Below are positions 8,134 to 15,570 of a stretch of 35,075 bases of DNA, piece after piece (position 1 is the first letter of the stretch; the number at the start of each line of letters is the position of its first letter). Location: assembly GCF_937958655.1 (NCBI RefSeq), contig NZ_CALGNH010000047.1, positions 1 through 35,075 on the forward strand. The letters are read 5' to 3'. This DNA is from an uncultured Winogradskyella sp. GTDB lineage: Bacteria > Bacteroidota > Bacteroidia > Flavobacteriales > Flavobacteriaceae. The position numbers were made by a program, and so were the translations under genes. Under the pieces are notes generated by a model. It was not told the origin of the DNA and did not search any database. It was given only the letters and a program-made list of their open reading frames with translations.

Positions 8134-8673
8134 TTATTTATCCGTTAATAGTTTTTTTAAATTATTCCAACGAGGATCAATATCCTCATTTGTTTTTGCG
8201 TCTTTGTTCTTTATAGGGCTTAACTCTTCTAATTTTGAGAGTATGTCTGATTTTAATGTTCCATTTTCAATGCCAGGATGAACCCGTTTTATAGGAACTG
8301 CTAAAATAATCAACTCATAAATATACTGAGCCACATTAAGCTCATATTCACCGTGAGGTAAAATTAAAATTTCCTCATTATCATCGTTGTATTCTGTACC
8401 AAATTTTACAACCAAATTAAAATCATCTGAAATAGATTGATTAAAAGGTTCATTTGTAATATCACAATTGACATTTATAGTGCCTTGAGCAGAAAAATAA
8501 AATTCTAATAAGGTTGTTTTTTTTATAAGCTTTAAGTTAATTTTTACATTAACATCATTAAACTCATTGTATTCAAAATTATTAAAGAACGTATTTCCTA
8601 TCTCAAAATCATAGTGGTGATCCCCTTGCTTTAATCCAACAAATTGAATTGTGTACGCTTTAAATTCCTTCAT
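8134..8673 (-). CDS. DUF177 / YceD-like protein, probable 23S rRNA accumulation factor
   Basis: A 179-residue cytosolic protein of the DUF177 (YceD) family, recognised from its place upstream of rpmF, from the opening [24 protein letters not shown] and from the [16 protein letters not shown] acidic central part. In bacteria and chloroplasts this family is needed for normal 23S rRNA levels. I chose the ATG at 8673: the longer frame to 8739 would begin upstream of a good -7 promoter box (8696-8703), so its first codons would not be transcribed. The ATG at 8685 is a possible alternative. The family name by eye is good; the molecular role comes from homologues. Confidence 0.8.
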   Translation of the reverse strand: MKEFKAYTIQFVGLKQGDHHYDFEIGNTFFNNFEYNEFNDVNVKINLKLIKKTTLLEFYFSAQGTINVNCDITNEPFNQSISDDFNLVVKFGTEYNDDNEEILILPHGEYELNVAQYIYELIILAVPIKRVHPGIENGTLKSDILSKLEELSPIKNKDAKTNEDIDPRWNNLKKLLTDK

Positions 8674-8695
8674 TACCACACTCATTTTGAGCGTG

Positions 8696-8703
8696 CAAAT
8701 ATA
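8696..8703 (-). promoter_or_regulatory. Probable -7 element for the DUF177-rpmF operon
   Basis: On the minus strand TATATTTG exactly matches the Bacteroidota -7 consensus TAnnTTTG. The expected transcription start, around 8690, lies a few bases upstream of the ATGs at 8685 and 8673. No clear -33 TTG at the usual spacing was found. Confidence 0.6.
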
Positions 8704-8726
8704 TAAATTTTTACTTATTAAACCCT

Positions 8727-8755
8727 TAGATATTAACAAAATTTGTTAATATCTA
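8727..8755. promoter_or_regulatory. Long AT-rich palindrome, possible operator upstream of DUF177-rpmF
   Basis: Two perfect 14-base arms, TAGATATTAACAAA and TTTGTTAATATCTA, are separated by a single A. The site overlaps the pdxA stop codon and lies roughly 37 to 65 bases upstream of the inferred DUF177 transcription start. There is no T run on the minus strand side, so it does not look like a standard pdxA terminator. Confidence 0.55.
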
Positions 8756-9793
8756 TTTTGTCGCTTTCTTTAAAGGTTCCTTTGAGTAGAATTTATGCTG
8801 CTTTCTATTTCTAAAAATTTTAATTCCAGTAAATACGGCTTGCTTAAAAGATGTTTCATCAGCTTTTCCTAAACCTGCGATTTCATAAGCTGTACCATGA
8901 TCTGGTGAGGTTCTCACTCTATCCAATCCTGCTGTGAAATTTACACCATTTCCAAAAGCAATTGTCTTAAATGGAATTAAACCTTGGTCGTGATACGACG
9001 CTATAATAGCATCAAAATTTTTATAATTACTTGAACCAAAAAAACTATCTGCAGAATACGGTCCAAGTACTAAATGACCTTCGGATTTAATATTTTTAAG
9101 TGTTGGTCTTAAAATAGTATCGTCTTCGCTACCTATAACGCCATTATCTCCAGCATGTGGGTTTATTGCTAAAACAGCGACTTTAGGTTTGCTTATTCCA
9201 AAATCTTGTTTTAACGAGTTTATAACAACAGAGATTTTTTCTCTTATCAGCGCTTCATTGATGTAATTAGAAGCTTCTTTTATTGGCACGTGGTCTGTTA
9301 AGAGTCCTATTCTTAAAGTATCTGATACCATAAACATTAAACTTTTTCCGCCCAAAACTTTTGATAAATAGTCCGTATGCCCTGGGAAGTTGAACGTATT
9401 GGATTGAATATTGCTTTTATTTATAGGTGCTGTTACTAAAACGTCTATTTTACCATCCTTTAAAGCACTTGTAGCGGCTTCTAAGGACTTAATAGCATAT
9501 TTACCTATCTCTTTATTCTGTTTACCAAACTCTATTTTAACAGGCTCATTCCATACATTGACAACGTTTACTTTACCAAATGCCAATTTATCTACATTAT
9601 CTATGTTAAAAAACTGTATTTTACTTTTAAAGTGATTTTTAAAAAACTGCATTGTTTTTGCAGAGGCAAAAATTACTGGAGTATGCAATTCTAAAATTCT
9701 CGGATCTTCATAGCATTTAATAACTATCTCTGGACCTATTCCGTTAAGATCACCTATGGATATTCCTACAATTACTTGTTCTTTATTATTCAT
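8753..9793 (-). CDS. pdxA: 4-hydroxythreonine-4-phosphate dehydrogenase
   Basis: A 346-residue PdxA, which oxidises 4-phosphohydroxy-threonine with NAD in the DXP-dependent pathway to pyridoxal phosphate. It opens with GISIGDLNGIGPEI, the family signature. The three metal-binding histidines are seen as His168 (TDHVP), His213 (NPHAGDNG) and His268 (SYHDQGLIPFK), closely matching the E. coli positions. The C-terminal VRTSPDHGTAYEIAG is also present. The gene diverges from ribE, and a good -7 element (TAGATTTG, 9865-9872) lies upstream. It is followed by the palindrome at 8727-8755 and then the DUF177 operon. Confidence 0.96.
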   Translation of the reverse strand: MNNKEQVIVGISIGDLNGIGPEIVIKCYEDPRILELHTPVIFASAKTMQFFKNHFKSKIQFFNIDNVDKLAFGKVNVVNVWNEPVKIEFGKQNKEIGKYAIKSLEAATSALKDGKIDVLVTAPINKSNIQSNTFNFPGHTDYLSKVLGGKSLMFMVSDTLRIGLLTDHVPIKEASNYINEALIREKISVVINSLKQDFGISKPKVAVLAINPHAGDNGVIGSEDDTILRPTLKNIKSEGHLVLGPYSADSFFGSSNYKNFDAIIASYHDQGLIPFKTIAFGNGVNFTAGLDRVRTSPDHGTAYEIAGLGKADETSFKQAVFTGIKIFRNRKQHKFYSKEPLKKATK

Positions 9794-9850
9794 TTTTTAG
9801 AGCAACTTAACTTTTTTATTTAATTTAAAATAAAGCAATAATTATGTCAT

Positions 9851-9858
9851 TAACTTTG
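9851..9858 (+). promoter_or_regulatory. Candidate -7 element for ribE
   Basis: TAACTTTG matches TAnnTTTG and is followed by GC and then, 34 bases on, the ribE ATG. No obvious -33 TTG is placed correctly. It lies seven bases from the opposing pdxA element, so the two promoters would compete. Confidence 0.4.
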
Positions 9859-9864
9859 CAACTA

Positions 9865-9891
9865 CAAATCTAATTTAAATTAAATAAACAA
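9865..9891 (-). promoter_or_regulatory. Candidate promoter for pdxA (-33 TTG and -7 TAGATTTG)
   Basis: On the minus strand TTG (9889-9891) is followed by a 16-base spacer and TAGATTTG (9865-9872), matching the Bacteroidota promoter pattern with a slightly short spacer. The leader to the pdxA ATG would be about 65 nt. Confidence 0.5.
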
Positions 9892-9892
9892 G

Positions 9893-10483
9893 ATGTTTAC
9901 AGGTATTATAGAATGTTTAGGTAAAGTTGAGCAAATTATTGGCGATGGAGGTAATATTCATATCACCATGCATACTAATATTACAAAAGAATTAAAAATT
10001 GACCAAAGCGTTGCGCATAATGGCGTGTGTTTAACTGTGGTTGATATTAAAAACGATAGCTATACCGTCACTGCTATTAAAGAAACTTTAAATAAAACCA
10101 ATCTACAATTTCTTAAGAAGAATGATATTGTAAATATTGAGCGCGCCATGAAGCTTGGTGACCGTTTAGATGGACATATTGTACAAGGGCACGTGGACCA
10201 AACGGCTAAATGTATTGGTGTTACTGAAGAAAATGGAAGCTGGTCTTATACTTTTGAATACGATTTTAATTTAAATAATGTAACTATTGAGAAAGGATCT
10301 ATTACAATTAACGGAGTAAGTTTAACGGTCGTTAACTCTAAACAGAATAGTTTTTCGGTAGCAATTATTCCTTATACGTATAATAATACCACGTTTAAAA
10401 TTCTTAAAATAGGAGATACCGTAAACCTAGAATTTGATGTTATTGGAAAATATGTAAAACGCCTTTACAGTCTTAAAGGCTAA
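9893..10483 (+). CDS. ribE: Riboflavin synthase, alpha chain
   Basis: A 196-residue riboflavin synthase, which dismutates two 6,7-dimethyl-8-ribityllumazine molecules to give riboflavin. It begins MFTGIIECLGKVEQI, the family hallmark, and shows the two tandem lumazine-binding barrels: GVCLTVV in the first (about 43-49) and GVSLTVV in the second (about 141-147), with HIVQGHVDQTA between them. No FMN riboswitch is visible in the 99-nt leader region. Its stop codon overlaps the stop of the small convergent gene on the other strand. The usual symbol is ribE or ribC depending on the organism. Confidence 0.96.
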   Translation: MFTGIIECLGKVEQIIGDGGNIHITMHTNITKELKIDQSVAHNGVCLTVVDIKNDSYTVTAIKETLNKTNLQFLKKNDIVNIERAMKLGDRLDGHIVQGHVDQTAKCIGVTEENGSWSYTFEYDFNLNNVTIEKGSITINGVSLTVVNSKQNSFSVAIIPYTYNNTTFKILKIGDTVNLEFDVIGKYVKRLYSLKG

Positions 10484-10683
10484 GCTAAATTACGTTTTGT
10501 AAATTTGTAAGTTTTATAAACACCATAAGATAATGCTACTAAAAATAGTACTACAATTCCGCTATCTATAGGTAAGCCGGGAGGTGGCGGAGGAGTTGGT
10601 GGTGGTGGTGTAGTAACTTGAGCGATACACACAATACCCATGAACAAAAATAAAACTGAGGCTAATATATTTTTAGTTTTCAT
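10480..10683 (-). CDS. Small proline-rich exported protein with a PID-CTERM-like tail
   Basis: A 67-residue protein with three parts: a signal peptide (residues 1-21, ending CIAQ), a proline stretch TPPPPTPPPPPG (about 25-36), and LPIDSGIVVLFLVALSYGVYK followed by a basic end (KFTKRN). The tail has the order of a sorting signal: a PID motif, one hydrophobic helix and a positive cluster. It resembles the short PID-CTERM proteins of Bacteroidota, but with almost no mature domain. It would be anchored in the inner membrane or processed by a sorting enzyme. No partner gene is nearby. Function unknown; it overlaps the ribE stop by four bases in the convergent direction. Confidence 0.65.
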   Translation of the reverse strand: MKTKNILASVLFLFMGIVCIAQVTTPPPPTPPPPPGLPIDSGIVVLFLVALSYGVYKTYKFTKRNLA

Positions 10684-11110
10684 GAAATTTCTTATGAGTG
10701 TAAATGTAAAAAAAAAAGCGAGTTCTCAAAACAAAAATCAACAAAAAACGTCTTTTAACGGTAAATTTTATCGATTAAATACTTAAAATGTGTTCAAATT
10801 TGAAAAAACACGGGCAACTGTTTCTTAGACATTATAACAAAGAATTTTCATTTAACATCATTTTAAAGTCCTTTGAATTTAAACGTTTTTGCTATAAATA
10901 AAGACCTAGCTATTGAAAGAATTCTTATAAACCCTATGTCTGTATCCGTATCTGTTTGGACCGAAAATTACCACCATTATATAAAATATTGCACCAAAAA
11001 CTCCTTTTGAAACCCTTTCCAAGGATTATTGTTGCTCGCTTTGTATGCACAAAAATCTAACTTTGAAATGAAAAATTTTGAGCTTAAACTTCATTAATTT
11101 TTAGCGAATT
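10684..11110. other. 427-nt gap without a recognised gene
   Basis: This AT-rich stretch lies downstream of moaA on the minus strand. No tRNA, clear terminator or long frame is present. On the minus strand a frame of about 40 codons that lacks a good start (about 10906-11025) reads hydrophobic and ends in FGPNRYGYRHRVYK; it may be a decayed membrane-protein end, but I cannot name it. Confidence 0.4.
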
Positions 11111-12118
11111 CTATCCTCCAATGGTCAGCATGCTTCTGTTTTGAGAATGAAATTTTGGGTTGTTTAGTTTTTTAAAACTATCCATACCAGCTCTTACAGC
11201 GTGTTTTATATTAATAGCTTCTTTAATCGCTGGCTCAATCTGTAAATTACTCCTTAACACACTTAAAATATCGGTTTCATTATTAGAAAATAAACAATTC
11301 TTAAGTTTTCCGTTAGCCGTTAAACGTATTCTATTACAAGAATCGCAAAACGGATTACTGACAGAACTGATTATACCAAATTCACCCTTATAATTTAAAA
11401 CCTTATAATTTTTAGATGTAAAATTTTCTTCATTTTCTAATTTTAAAAATTGATTGCTGCCATAATAATCACCAACCGTTTCTAAGATCTCTTTTTGAGT
11501 CACTAATTTTGATCTATCCCATTTATTTCCATTAAAGGGCATAAACTCTATAAATCTTATGGCTATAGATAGGTTTTTAGTGAGCTCAATTAAATCAATG
11601 ATCTCACTATCGTTAAACCCTTTAATAAGGACGGCATTGATTTTGACTTTAAAATGGTTATCAACCAATAATTTTATACTATCAAACGCCTTTTTAAATT
11701 GATTTCTCCTAGTTATAAATTTAAATTTATCAGCATTTAAGGTATCTAAGCTAATATTAATATGCTTTAATCCATTGGTCTTAAACGTCTCTATATACCT
11801 GTCTACTAAAACTCCGTTAGTTGTAATTGATAAGTTGATATTTAGCGTGGATAATTTTTTTAATATTTCTTTAAAATCCTTTCGGACTAAGGGCTCGCCA
11901 CCTGTCAGCCTAATTTTATTAACTCCATTGGCCACAAATATTTTGGCAATTTCATAAATCTCATCGGCAGTCATTAAATTACGTTTTGGAGACAGCTGTA
12001 CACCATCTGCGGGCATGCAATAAGTACAGCGTAAATTGCATCGTTCTGTCAATGAAATCCTGAGGTAGTTATGATTTCGTCCAAATTTATCTTTTAATAT
12101 ACTAGCGTCTGTATCCAT
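11111..12118 (-). CDS. moaA: GTP 3',8-cyclase (molybdenum cofactor biosynthesis protein A)
   Basis: A 335-residue radical SAM enzyme that, with MoaC, turns GTP into cyclic pyranopterin monophosphate. The N-terminal 4Fe-4S site is ERCNLRCTYCMPADG with Cys27, Cys31 and Cys34. The second, substrate-binding cluster is in NPFCDSCNRIRLT and the following KNCLF toward residue 260-280. The protein ends in Gly-Gly, the conserved C-terminal tail that inserts into the active site. It is the last gene of the Moco operon and starts one base after the moaCB stop, so the two are tightly coupled. Confidence 0.97.
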   Translation of the reverse strand: MDTDASILKDKFGRNHNYLRISLTERCNLRCTYCMPADGVQLSPKRNLMTADEIYEIAKIFVANGVNKIRLTGGEPLVRKDFKEILKKLSTLNINLSITTNGVLVDRYIETFKTNGLKHINISLDTLNADKFKFITRRNQFKKAFDSIKLLVDNHFKVKINAVLIKGFNDSEIIDLIELTKNLSIAIRFIEFMPFNGNKWDRSKLVTQKEILETVGDYYGSNQFLKLENEENFTSKNYKVLNYKGEFGIISSVSNPFCDSCNRIRLTANGKLKNCLFSNNETDILSVLRSNLQIEPAIKEAINIKHAVRAGMDSFKKLNNPKFHSQNRSMLTIGG

Positions 12119-12119
12119 A

Positions 12120-13025
12120 CTAATGTTGTAGTCCTTTTAAAACTTTAAATACATGAATGATATGAGGAAAAATAGCATCCATAGATTCCTCAGCACCTTT
12201 TGTTGATCCTGGTAAAGCAATAATTAAAGCATCACCTAGGGTTCCTACAACACTACGAGATAACATAGCGTAAGGCATTCTATCTTGTCCATAACTTCTT
12301 ATCGCTTCTTCTGCGCCAGGAATACGTCGTTCTAAAATAGGCTCTAAGGCTTCTGGGGTAACATCTCCATATGAAAGCCCTGTTCCACCTGTAAAAATGA
12401 CCAAATTAGATGTTTCAGAATATACCATTGCCTTTTCTCGTATGGCTTCAATCTCATCTGGTATTACATCATAGTTTGCTATTTCTACGTTATTTGCCTT
12501 TAATTTTTCAATAATAACTTTTCCTGCCTTATCTTCTTTTTTTCCTTCGGAAATAGAATCAGAGCACACAATAACATTTGCAATTAACTGAGATCTGTGT
12601 TTGGTATTAAAACTACTTTTACCTCCATGCTTTTCTATTAATTTAATAGTTCCTATTTCTATTTTCTTGTCAATAGGTTTAAGCATATCGTACATGGTCA
12701 ACGCTACTACCGATGCTCCATGCATCGCTTCTACTTCAACACCAGTTTTATATATAGTTTTTATGGTAAGGTGTATTTTAACCACAAGCCCTTCTACTTT
12801 ATAATCTATAGCTGTAAACTCTATGGGTAGAGGATGACAATCTGGTATTACATTATGCGTAGTTTTTACGGCAAATAGGCCTGCTGTTTTTGCCATTTCA
12901 TAAACATTTCCTTTTGGCACTTTATTATTTTGTAAGGCATCAATGGTTTCTTGCTTACTGACCTTTACAGTGGCTTCTGCAATGGCTGTGCGTAATGTTT
13001 TTATTTTATGTGTAATATCTACCAT
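12120..13025 (-). CDS. moaCB: Bifunctional MoaC-MoaB fusion
   Basis: A 301-residue fusion. Residues 1 to about 150 are MoaC (cyclic pyranopterin monophosphate synthase): MVDITHKIKTLRTA at the start, VIPDCHPLPIEF, AMHGASVVALTMYDM and KHGGKSSF are all family landmarks. Residues from about 150 to 301 are MoaB/MogA-like: VIVCSDSISEGKKEDKAG and IFTGGTGLSYGDVTPEAL, the molybdopterin-binding signature. The MoaB-type half would adenylylate molybdopterin before molybdate insertion by MoeA. The fusion is well known in Bacteroidota. In the MoaC half, AMHGAS replaces the usual ALTAVS. It lies between moaE and moaA with gaps of three and one base. Confidence 0.94.
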   Translation of the reverse strand: MVDITHKIKTLRTAIAEATVKVSKQETIDALQNNKVPKGNVYEMAKTAGLFAVKTTHNVIPDCHPLPIEFTAIDYKVEGLVVKIHLTIKTIYKTGVEVEAMHGASVVALTMYDMLKPIDKKIEIGTIKLIEKHGGKSSFNTKHRSQLIANVIVCSDSISEGKKEDKAGKVIIEKLKANNVEIANYDVIPDEIEAIREKAMVYSETSNLVIFTGGTGLSYGDVTPEALEPILERRIPGAEEAIRSYGQDRMPYAMLSRSVVGTLGDALIIALPGSTKGAEESMDAIFPHIIHVFKVLKGLQH

Positions 13026-13028
13026 TTT

Positions 13029-13457
13029 TTAGTTATTTACTTTCCACTGATGCGTTTGGTCTTCAAAAATCTCCTTTCCAAATAGTGGTACTTTTTTCTT
13101 TACAATATTAACAAGGTACTCTGTGGCAGCATATACCTCCTTGCTATGCTTGGCTGATACAAATAAAAAAAAGCAAATTTCACCTGTTTTTATCTCACCT
13201 AAACTATGATAGACATGCATGCATGTTAAATTAAAGGTTTTAAAGGCTTTTTCTCTAATATTTTCTAATACCTCATTCGCCATGTCTTCATAAGCGGTAA
13301 AGTTTATGGCAGCGACTTTCTTATTCTTAATTACATCAGCTCTTACTTGGCCTAAAAATATATTATGAGCGCCAATTTCCTTTTTTGTTTGATGCTTTGC
13401 TATAGAATTACTTATAAATTCTGGGGTAATTGGCCCTTTAATAAATACATTTTTCAT
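13029..13457 (-). CDS. moaE: Molybdopterin synthase catalytic subunit
   Basis: A 142-residue MoaE, which with thiocarboxylated MoaD puts sulfur into cyclic pyranopterin monophosphate to make molybdopterin. IFLGQVRAD (33-41), the VYHSLGEIKTGE segment (83-93) and the catalytic lysine stretch VKKKVPLFGKE (119-129) are recognisable; Lys121 or its neighbours and Lys128 correspond to the active-site lysines. The first 20 bases of the gene overlap the end of the moeB-like gene. Confidence 0.94.
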   Translation of the reverse strand: MKNVFIKGPITPEFISNSIAKHQTKKEIGAHNIFLGQVRADVIKNKKVAAINFTAYEDMANEVLENIREKAFKTFNLTCMHVYHSLGEIKTGEICFFLFVSAKHSKEVYAATEYLVNIVKKKVPLFGKEIFEDQTHQWKVNN

Positions 13458-14496
13458 TCTTAATATAGTTTTGAATTGTTAGCGCACCACCTTTAATGTT
13501 ATTTACATTTTTGAACTGATGCTGCTTTAATATTTGAATTGCTTTTATACTTCGCTTTCCGCTCTGACAGAAAATGGCATAGTTTTTATCTTTTTCTAAA
13601 TTGTTAAGCTCCTTTTCTAAGTTTGACATTGAAATTTGAATAGTATTGGGCAATTCAATTTTTGGTGTTTCACCAAATTCTCTAACATCAACTAATATGG
13701 TTTGCTTAGATAATACCTCACTGATACAAACATCTATAATCCCTTCGTTACTATGAGTTAAATTAAAAAAGTGCTCGTCAATTTTAATGGTCGTTTTCTT
13801 TTTAAAATTAATACAGTTTTGCGTATTGTTTAGCGTATTATACATTAATAACTTTCCTGAAAGTACCTCTCCGATACCTAGTATTATTTTTATAACTTCA
13901 TTAGCCTGAAGCATGCCTATAAAACCTACTGTTGTTCCTAAAACTCCAGAATCCTCACAATTGGTAACGGTCTGGTTTTTGTCTTTAAATAAACATCTAT
14001 AGGTTGGTCCGTTTTTATAATTAAATACAGATACTTGCCCCTCAAATCTATAAACAGAACCATAAACAAAAGGTTTATTTGTAATAACAGAGGCATCGTT
14101 AATGAGGTATCTTGTTTTTAAAATATCTGTAGCATCGACGATAAGGTTATAACACTTAAAAAGCTGAAGTGCATTGCTTACTGATAAAAACTCATCATAT
14201 ATTTTAATTTTAACCGTTGTATTTAACCGCTCTAATTGTGTCTTTGCTGCAAACACTTTTTTGAGGTTTACGGTATCTTCGCTATATAAAATTTGACGAT
14301 GTAGGTTGCTTTCTTCTATAGTGTCTCCATCAATTATCCCAATATTTTCAATACCAGACGCTACTAAATAAGGCAAAATAGCACAACCAAGACCACCTGC
14401 ACCAACAACCAAAACTTTTGCGTTTTTAAGTTTTAGTTGACCAGAATCTCCAACTTGAGGTAATTGTATTTGTCTCTTAAAACGTTCCATAATCAT
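13438..14496 (-). CDS. moeB: MoeB/ThiF-type MoaD-adenylyltransferase with C-terminal rhodanese domain
   Basis: A 352-residue E1-like enzyme that adenylates the C-terminus of MoaD. The ATP-binding loop VVGAGGLGCAILPYL is at 30-44 and DATD at 121-124. Residues from about 255 to 350 form a rhodanese domain with catalytic Cys310 in FCQSGKRS, so sulfur transfer to MoaD could occur on the same protein, as in human MOCS3. The paired CxxC zinc ligands of E. coli MoeB are not intact: the first is TYRC (Cys168 only) and no CxxC pair is present after residue 215. The start overlaps the moaD stop by four bases (ATGA), consistent with making the two partners together. Confidence 0.9.
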   Translation of the reverse strand: MIMERFKRQIQLPQVGDSGQLKLKNAKVLVVGAGGLGCAILPYLVASGIENIGIIDGDTIEESNLHRQILYSEDTVNLKKVFAAKTQLERLNTTVKIKIYDEFLSVSNALQLFKCYNLIVDATDILKTRYLINDASVITNKPFVYGSVYRFEGQVSVFNYKNGPTYRCLFKDKNQTVTNCEDSGVLGTTVGFIGMLQANEVIKIILGIGEVLSGKLLMYNTLNNTQNCINFKKKTTIKIDEHFFNLTHSNEGIIDVCISEVLSKQTILVDVREFGETPKIELPNTIQISMSNLEKELNNLEKDKNYAIFCQSGKRSIKAIQILKQHQFKNVNNIKGGALTIQNYIKNEKCIY

Positions 14497-14729
14497 CCTC
14501 CTGCAAATGGCGGTAAAAGTGCTATTTCATCACTATCTTTTAATTTTATTGCACTATCTATTTCAACAAGATTCTTATTTAAGGCAACATGCACTTGAAT
14601 CTGATTAAGGTTGTACTTCTTATTTAAAAGCGCTACACAATCAGCTACATTGAGGTTTGTTACTGAGATTTGTTCTTCAAAGCAATTTGTTGCCTCTGCT
14701 ATAGCTCCATAATATTTTAGTATTGCCAT
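14493..14729 (-). CDS. moaD: Molybdopterin synthase small subunit, ubiquitin-like sulfur carrier
   Basis: A 78-residue beta-grasp protein ending in LLPPFAGG; the terminal Gly-Gly is adenylated by MoeB and turned into a thiocarboxylate. The length and the DEIALLPP segment are typical of MoaD. It overlaps the start of moeB by four bases. Upstream lie 134 nt that contain the remnant of a methyltransferase gene. Confidence 0.94.
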   Translation of the reverse strand: MAILKYYGAIAEATNCFEEQISVTNLNVADCVALLNKKYNLNQIQVHVALNKNLVEIDSAIKLKDSDEIALLPPFAGG

Positions 14730-14781
14730 GTTATTTCTTTTTGCTACTTAATTTGTGTTTCTTTCTCTTATGGGATTAGGT

Positions 14782-14859
14782 TTAGGTTTTAACAATTAAA
14801 GTCATTAATTCAGGATTGCCAGGGCCAGTGCCTACTAATATAACTTTTGGTCTTTTGCC
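14782..14859 (-). pseudogene. Remnant of a uroporphyrinogen-III C-methyltransferase (SUMT) gene, N-terminal piece
   Basis: Between mobA and moaD one minus-strand frame reads KVILVGTGPGNPELMTLIVKT and then stops. VGTGPGNPELMTL is the first glycine-rich motif of the SUMT/CobA/CysG methyltransferases (VGAGPGDPELLTLK in typical members). There is no start codon in frame (a TGA lies just upstream) and the remaining 200 or so residues of the enzyme are missing, so this is a deletion remnant of a gene that makes precorrin-2 for siroheme. Confidence 0.65.
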
Positions 14860-14863
14860 TCAC

Positions 14864-15445
14864 TCATAACATTTCATATTTTAGCAATTCTAGTTCCTGC
14901 CTTGTATTAATATTTTTCACATAAACTTTATCGTTTACTTCTATTTCAATTGTTTTATAATCCATACATTTTATCAACCTTAAAAGTCGTAAAATATTAG
15001 TATTTATGGCTTCTTCAAATTTTGAAACTAGGTGTTTAGAATAAACACCTATTAAAGGATATTCATATTGCTCATCTTTTAAAAAAGTGATTTCTTTTTG
15101 GTAAATTTCTTTCGACAAATAAGTGTTCAAAATTGAAGTTGTAATATTTGGTATATCGCAACTTAAAATTATATTGTAATGTGTATTGCTATGCTTCAAT
15201 GCCGAATAAATCCCTCCAACTGGCCCTTTGTCTTTGTATTCATCGTTTACTAAAGGATAACCAAATTTTTGGTACAAATTATTATCTGTAACTAAGAAAA
15301 TCTTTTTAGATATAGGTTTTATCGCATTAATAATATGCTGTATAAATGGTTGACTTTTATAAAGAACTAAACCCTTTTCCTTTTGCATTCTAATGTTTTT
15401 CCCACCGCATAAAATATAAACCGATATGTTATTTATTTTATTCAT
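14864..15445 (-). CDS. mobA: Molybdenum cofactor guanylyltransferase-like protein
   Basis: A 193-residue nucleotidyltransferase of the MobA type, which transfers GMP from GTP to Mo-molybdopterin to make the dinucleotide cofactor. The nucleotide loop YILCGGKNIRMQKEKGLVLY (10-29) is a variant of LAGGxSxRMGxDKA; the Lys after the loop is kept. DEYKDKGPVGGIYSAL and LSCDIPNI provide the later motifs. The start overlaps the stop of a 41-codon ORF by one base (TAATG). It could also be a CTP-using MocA-type enzyme, but context favours MobA. Confidence 0.85.
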   Translation of the reverse strand: MNKINNISVYILCGGKNIRMQKEKGLVLYKSQPFIQHIINAIKPISKKIFLVTDNNLYQKFGYPLVNDEYKDKGPVGGIYSALKHSNTHYNIILSCDIPNITTSILNTYLSKEIYQKEITFLKDEQYEYPLIGVYSKHLVSKFEEAINTNILRLLRLIKCMDYKTIEIEVNDKVYVKNINTRQELELLKYEML

Positions 15446-15570
15446 TATATAACACCGTAAATATTAAATGATAACTTATACTGCCCATTTACTACACTTA
15501 GTCCTGTATATGCTAAATCCAACAGCATAAAAGAAAAAAATAACTCTATTTCTGGACGCTTTATACTCAT
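15445..15570 (-). CDS. Candidate 41-residue protein between the ModE-like gene and mobA
   Basis: A short frame, too short for routine ORF calls, fills the 120-nt gap. Its ATG overlaps the regulator stop by four bases (ATGA) and its TAA overlaps the mobA ATG by one (TAATG), so it would be translated in a coupled chain. The product begins MSIKRPEIELFFSFMLLDLA and is hydrophobic in residues 10-20 and again near the C-terminus. I do not recognise it. It could be a real small protein, a translational bridge, or the truncated end of a lost gene. Confidence 0.4.
   Translation of the reverse strand: MSIKRPEIELFFSFMLLDLAYTGLSVVNGQYKLSFNIYGVI

Noticed and set aside
8674..8739. Longer N-terminus for the DUF177 protein
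   Set aside because: The upstream start lies before a consensus -7 box, so it would not be in the transcript, and the extra residues do not fit the family.
9794..9892. FMN riboswitch upstream of ribE
   Set aside because: The 99-nt leader is almost pure A/T and lacks the conserved helices and AGGGNNA-type motif of that riboswitch.
15446..15453. TATATAAC upstream of mobA as a second ModE site
   Set aside because: Only one half-site is present, and no matching arm occurs at the right distance.
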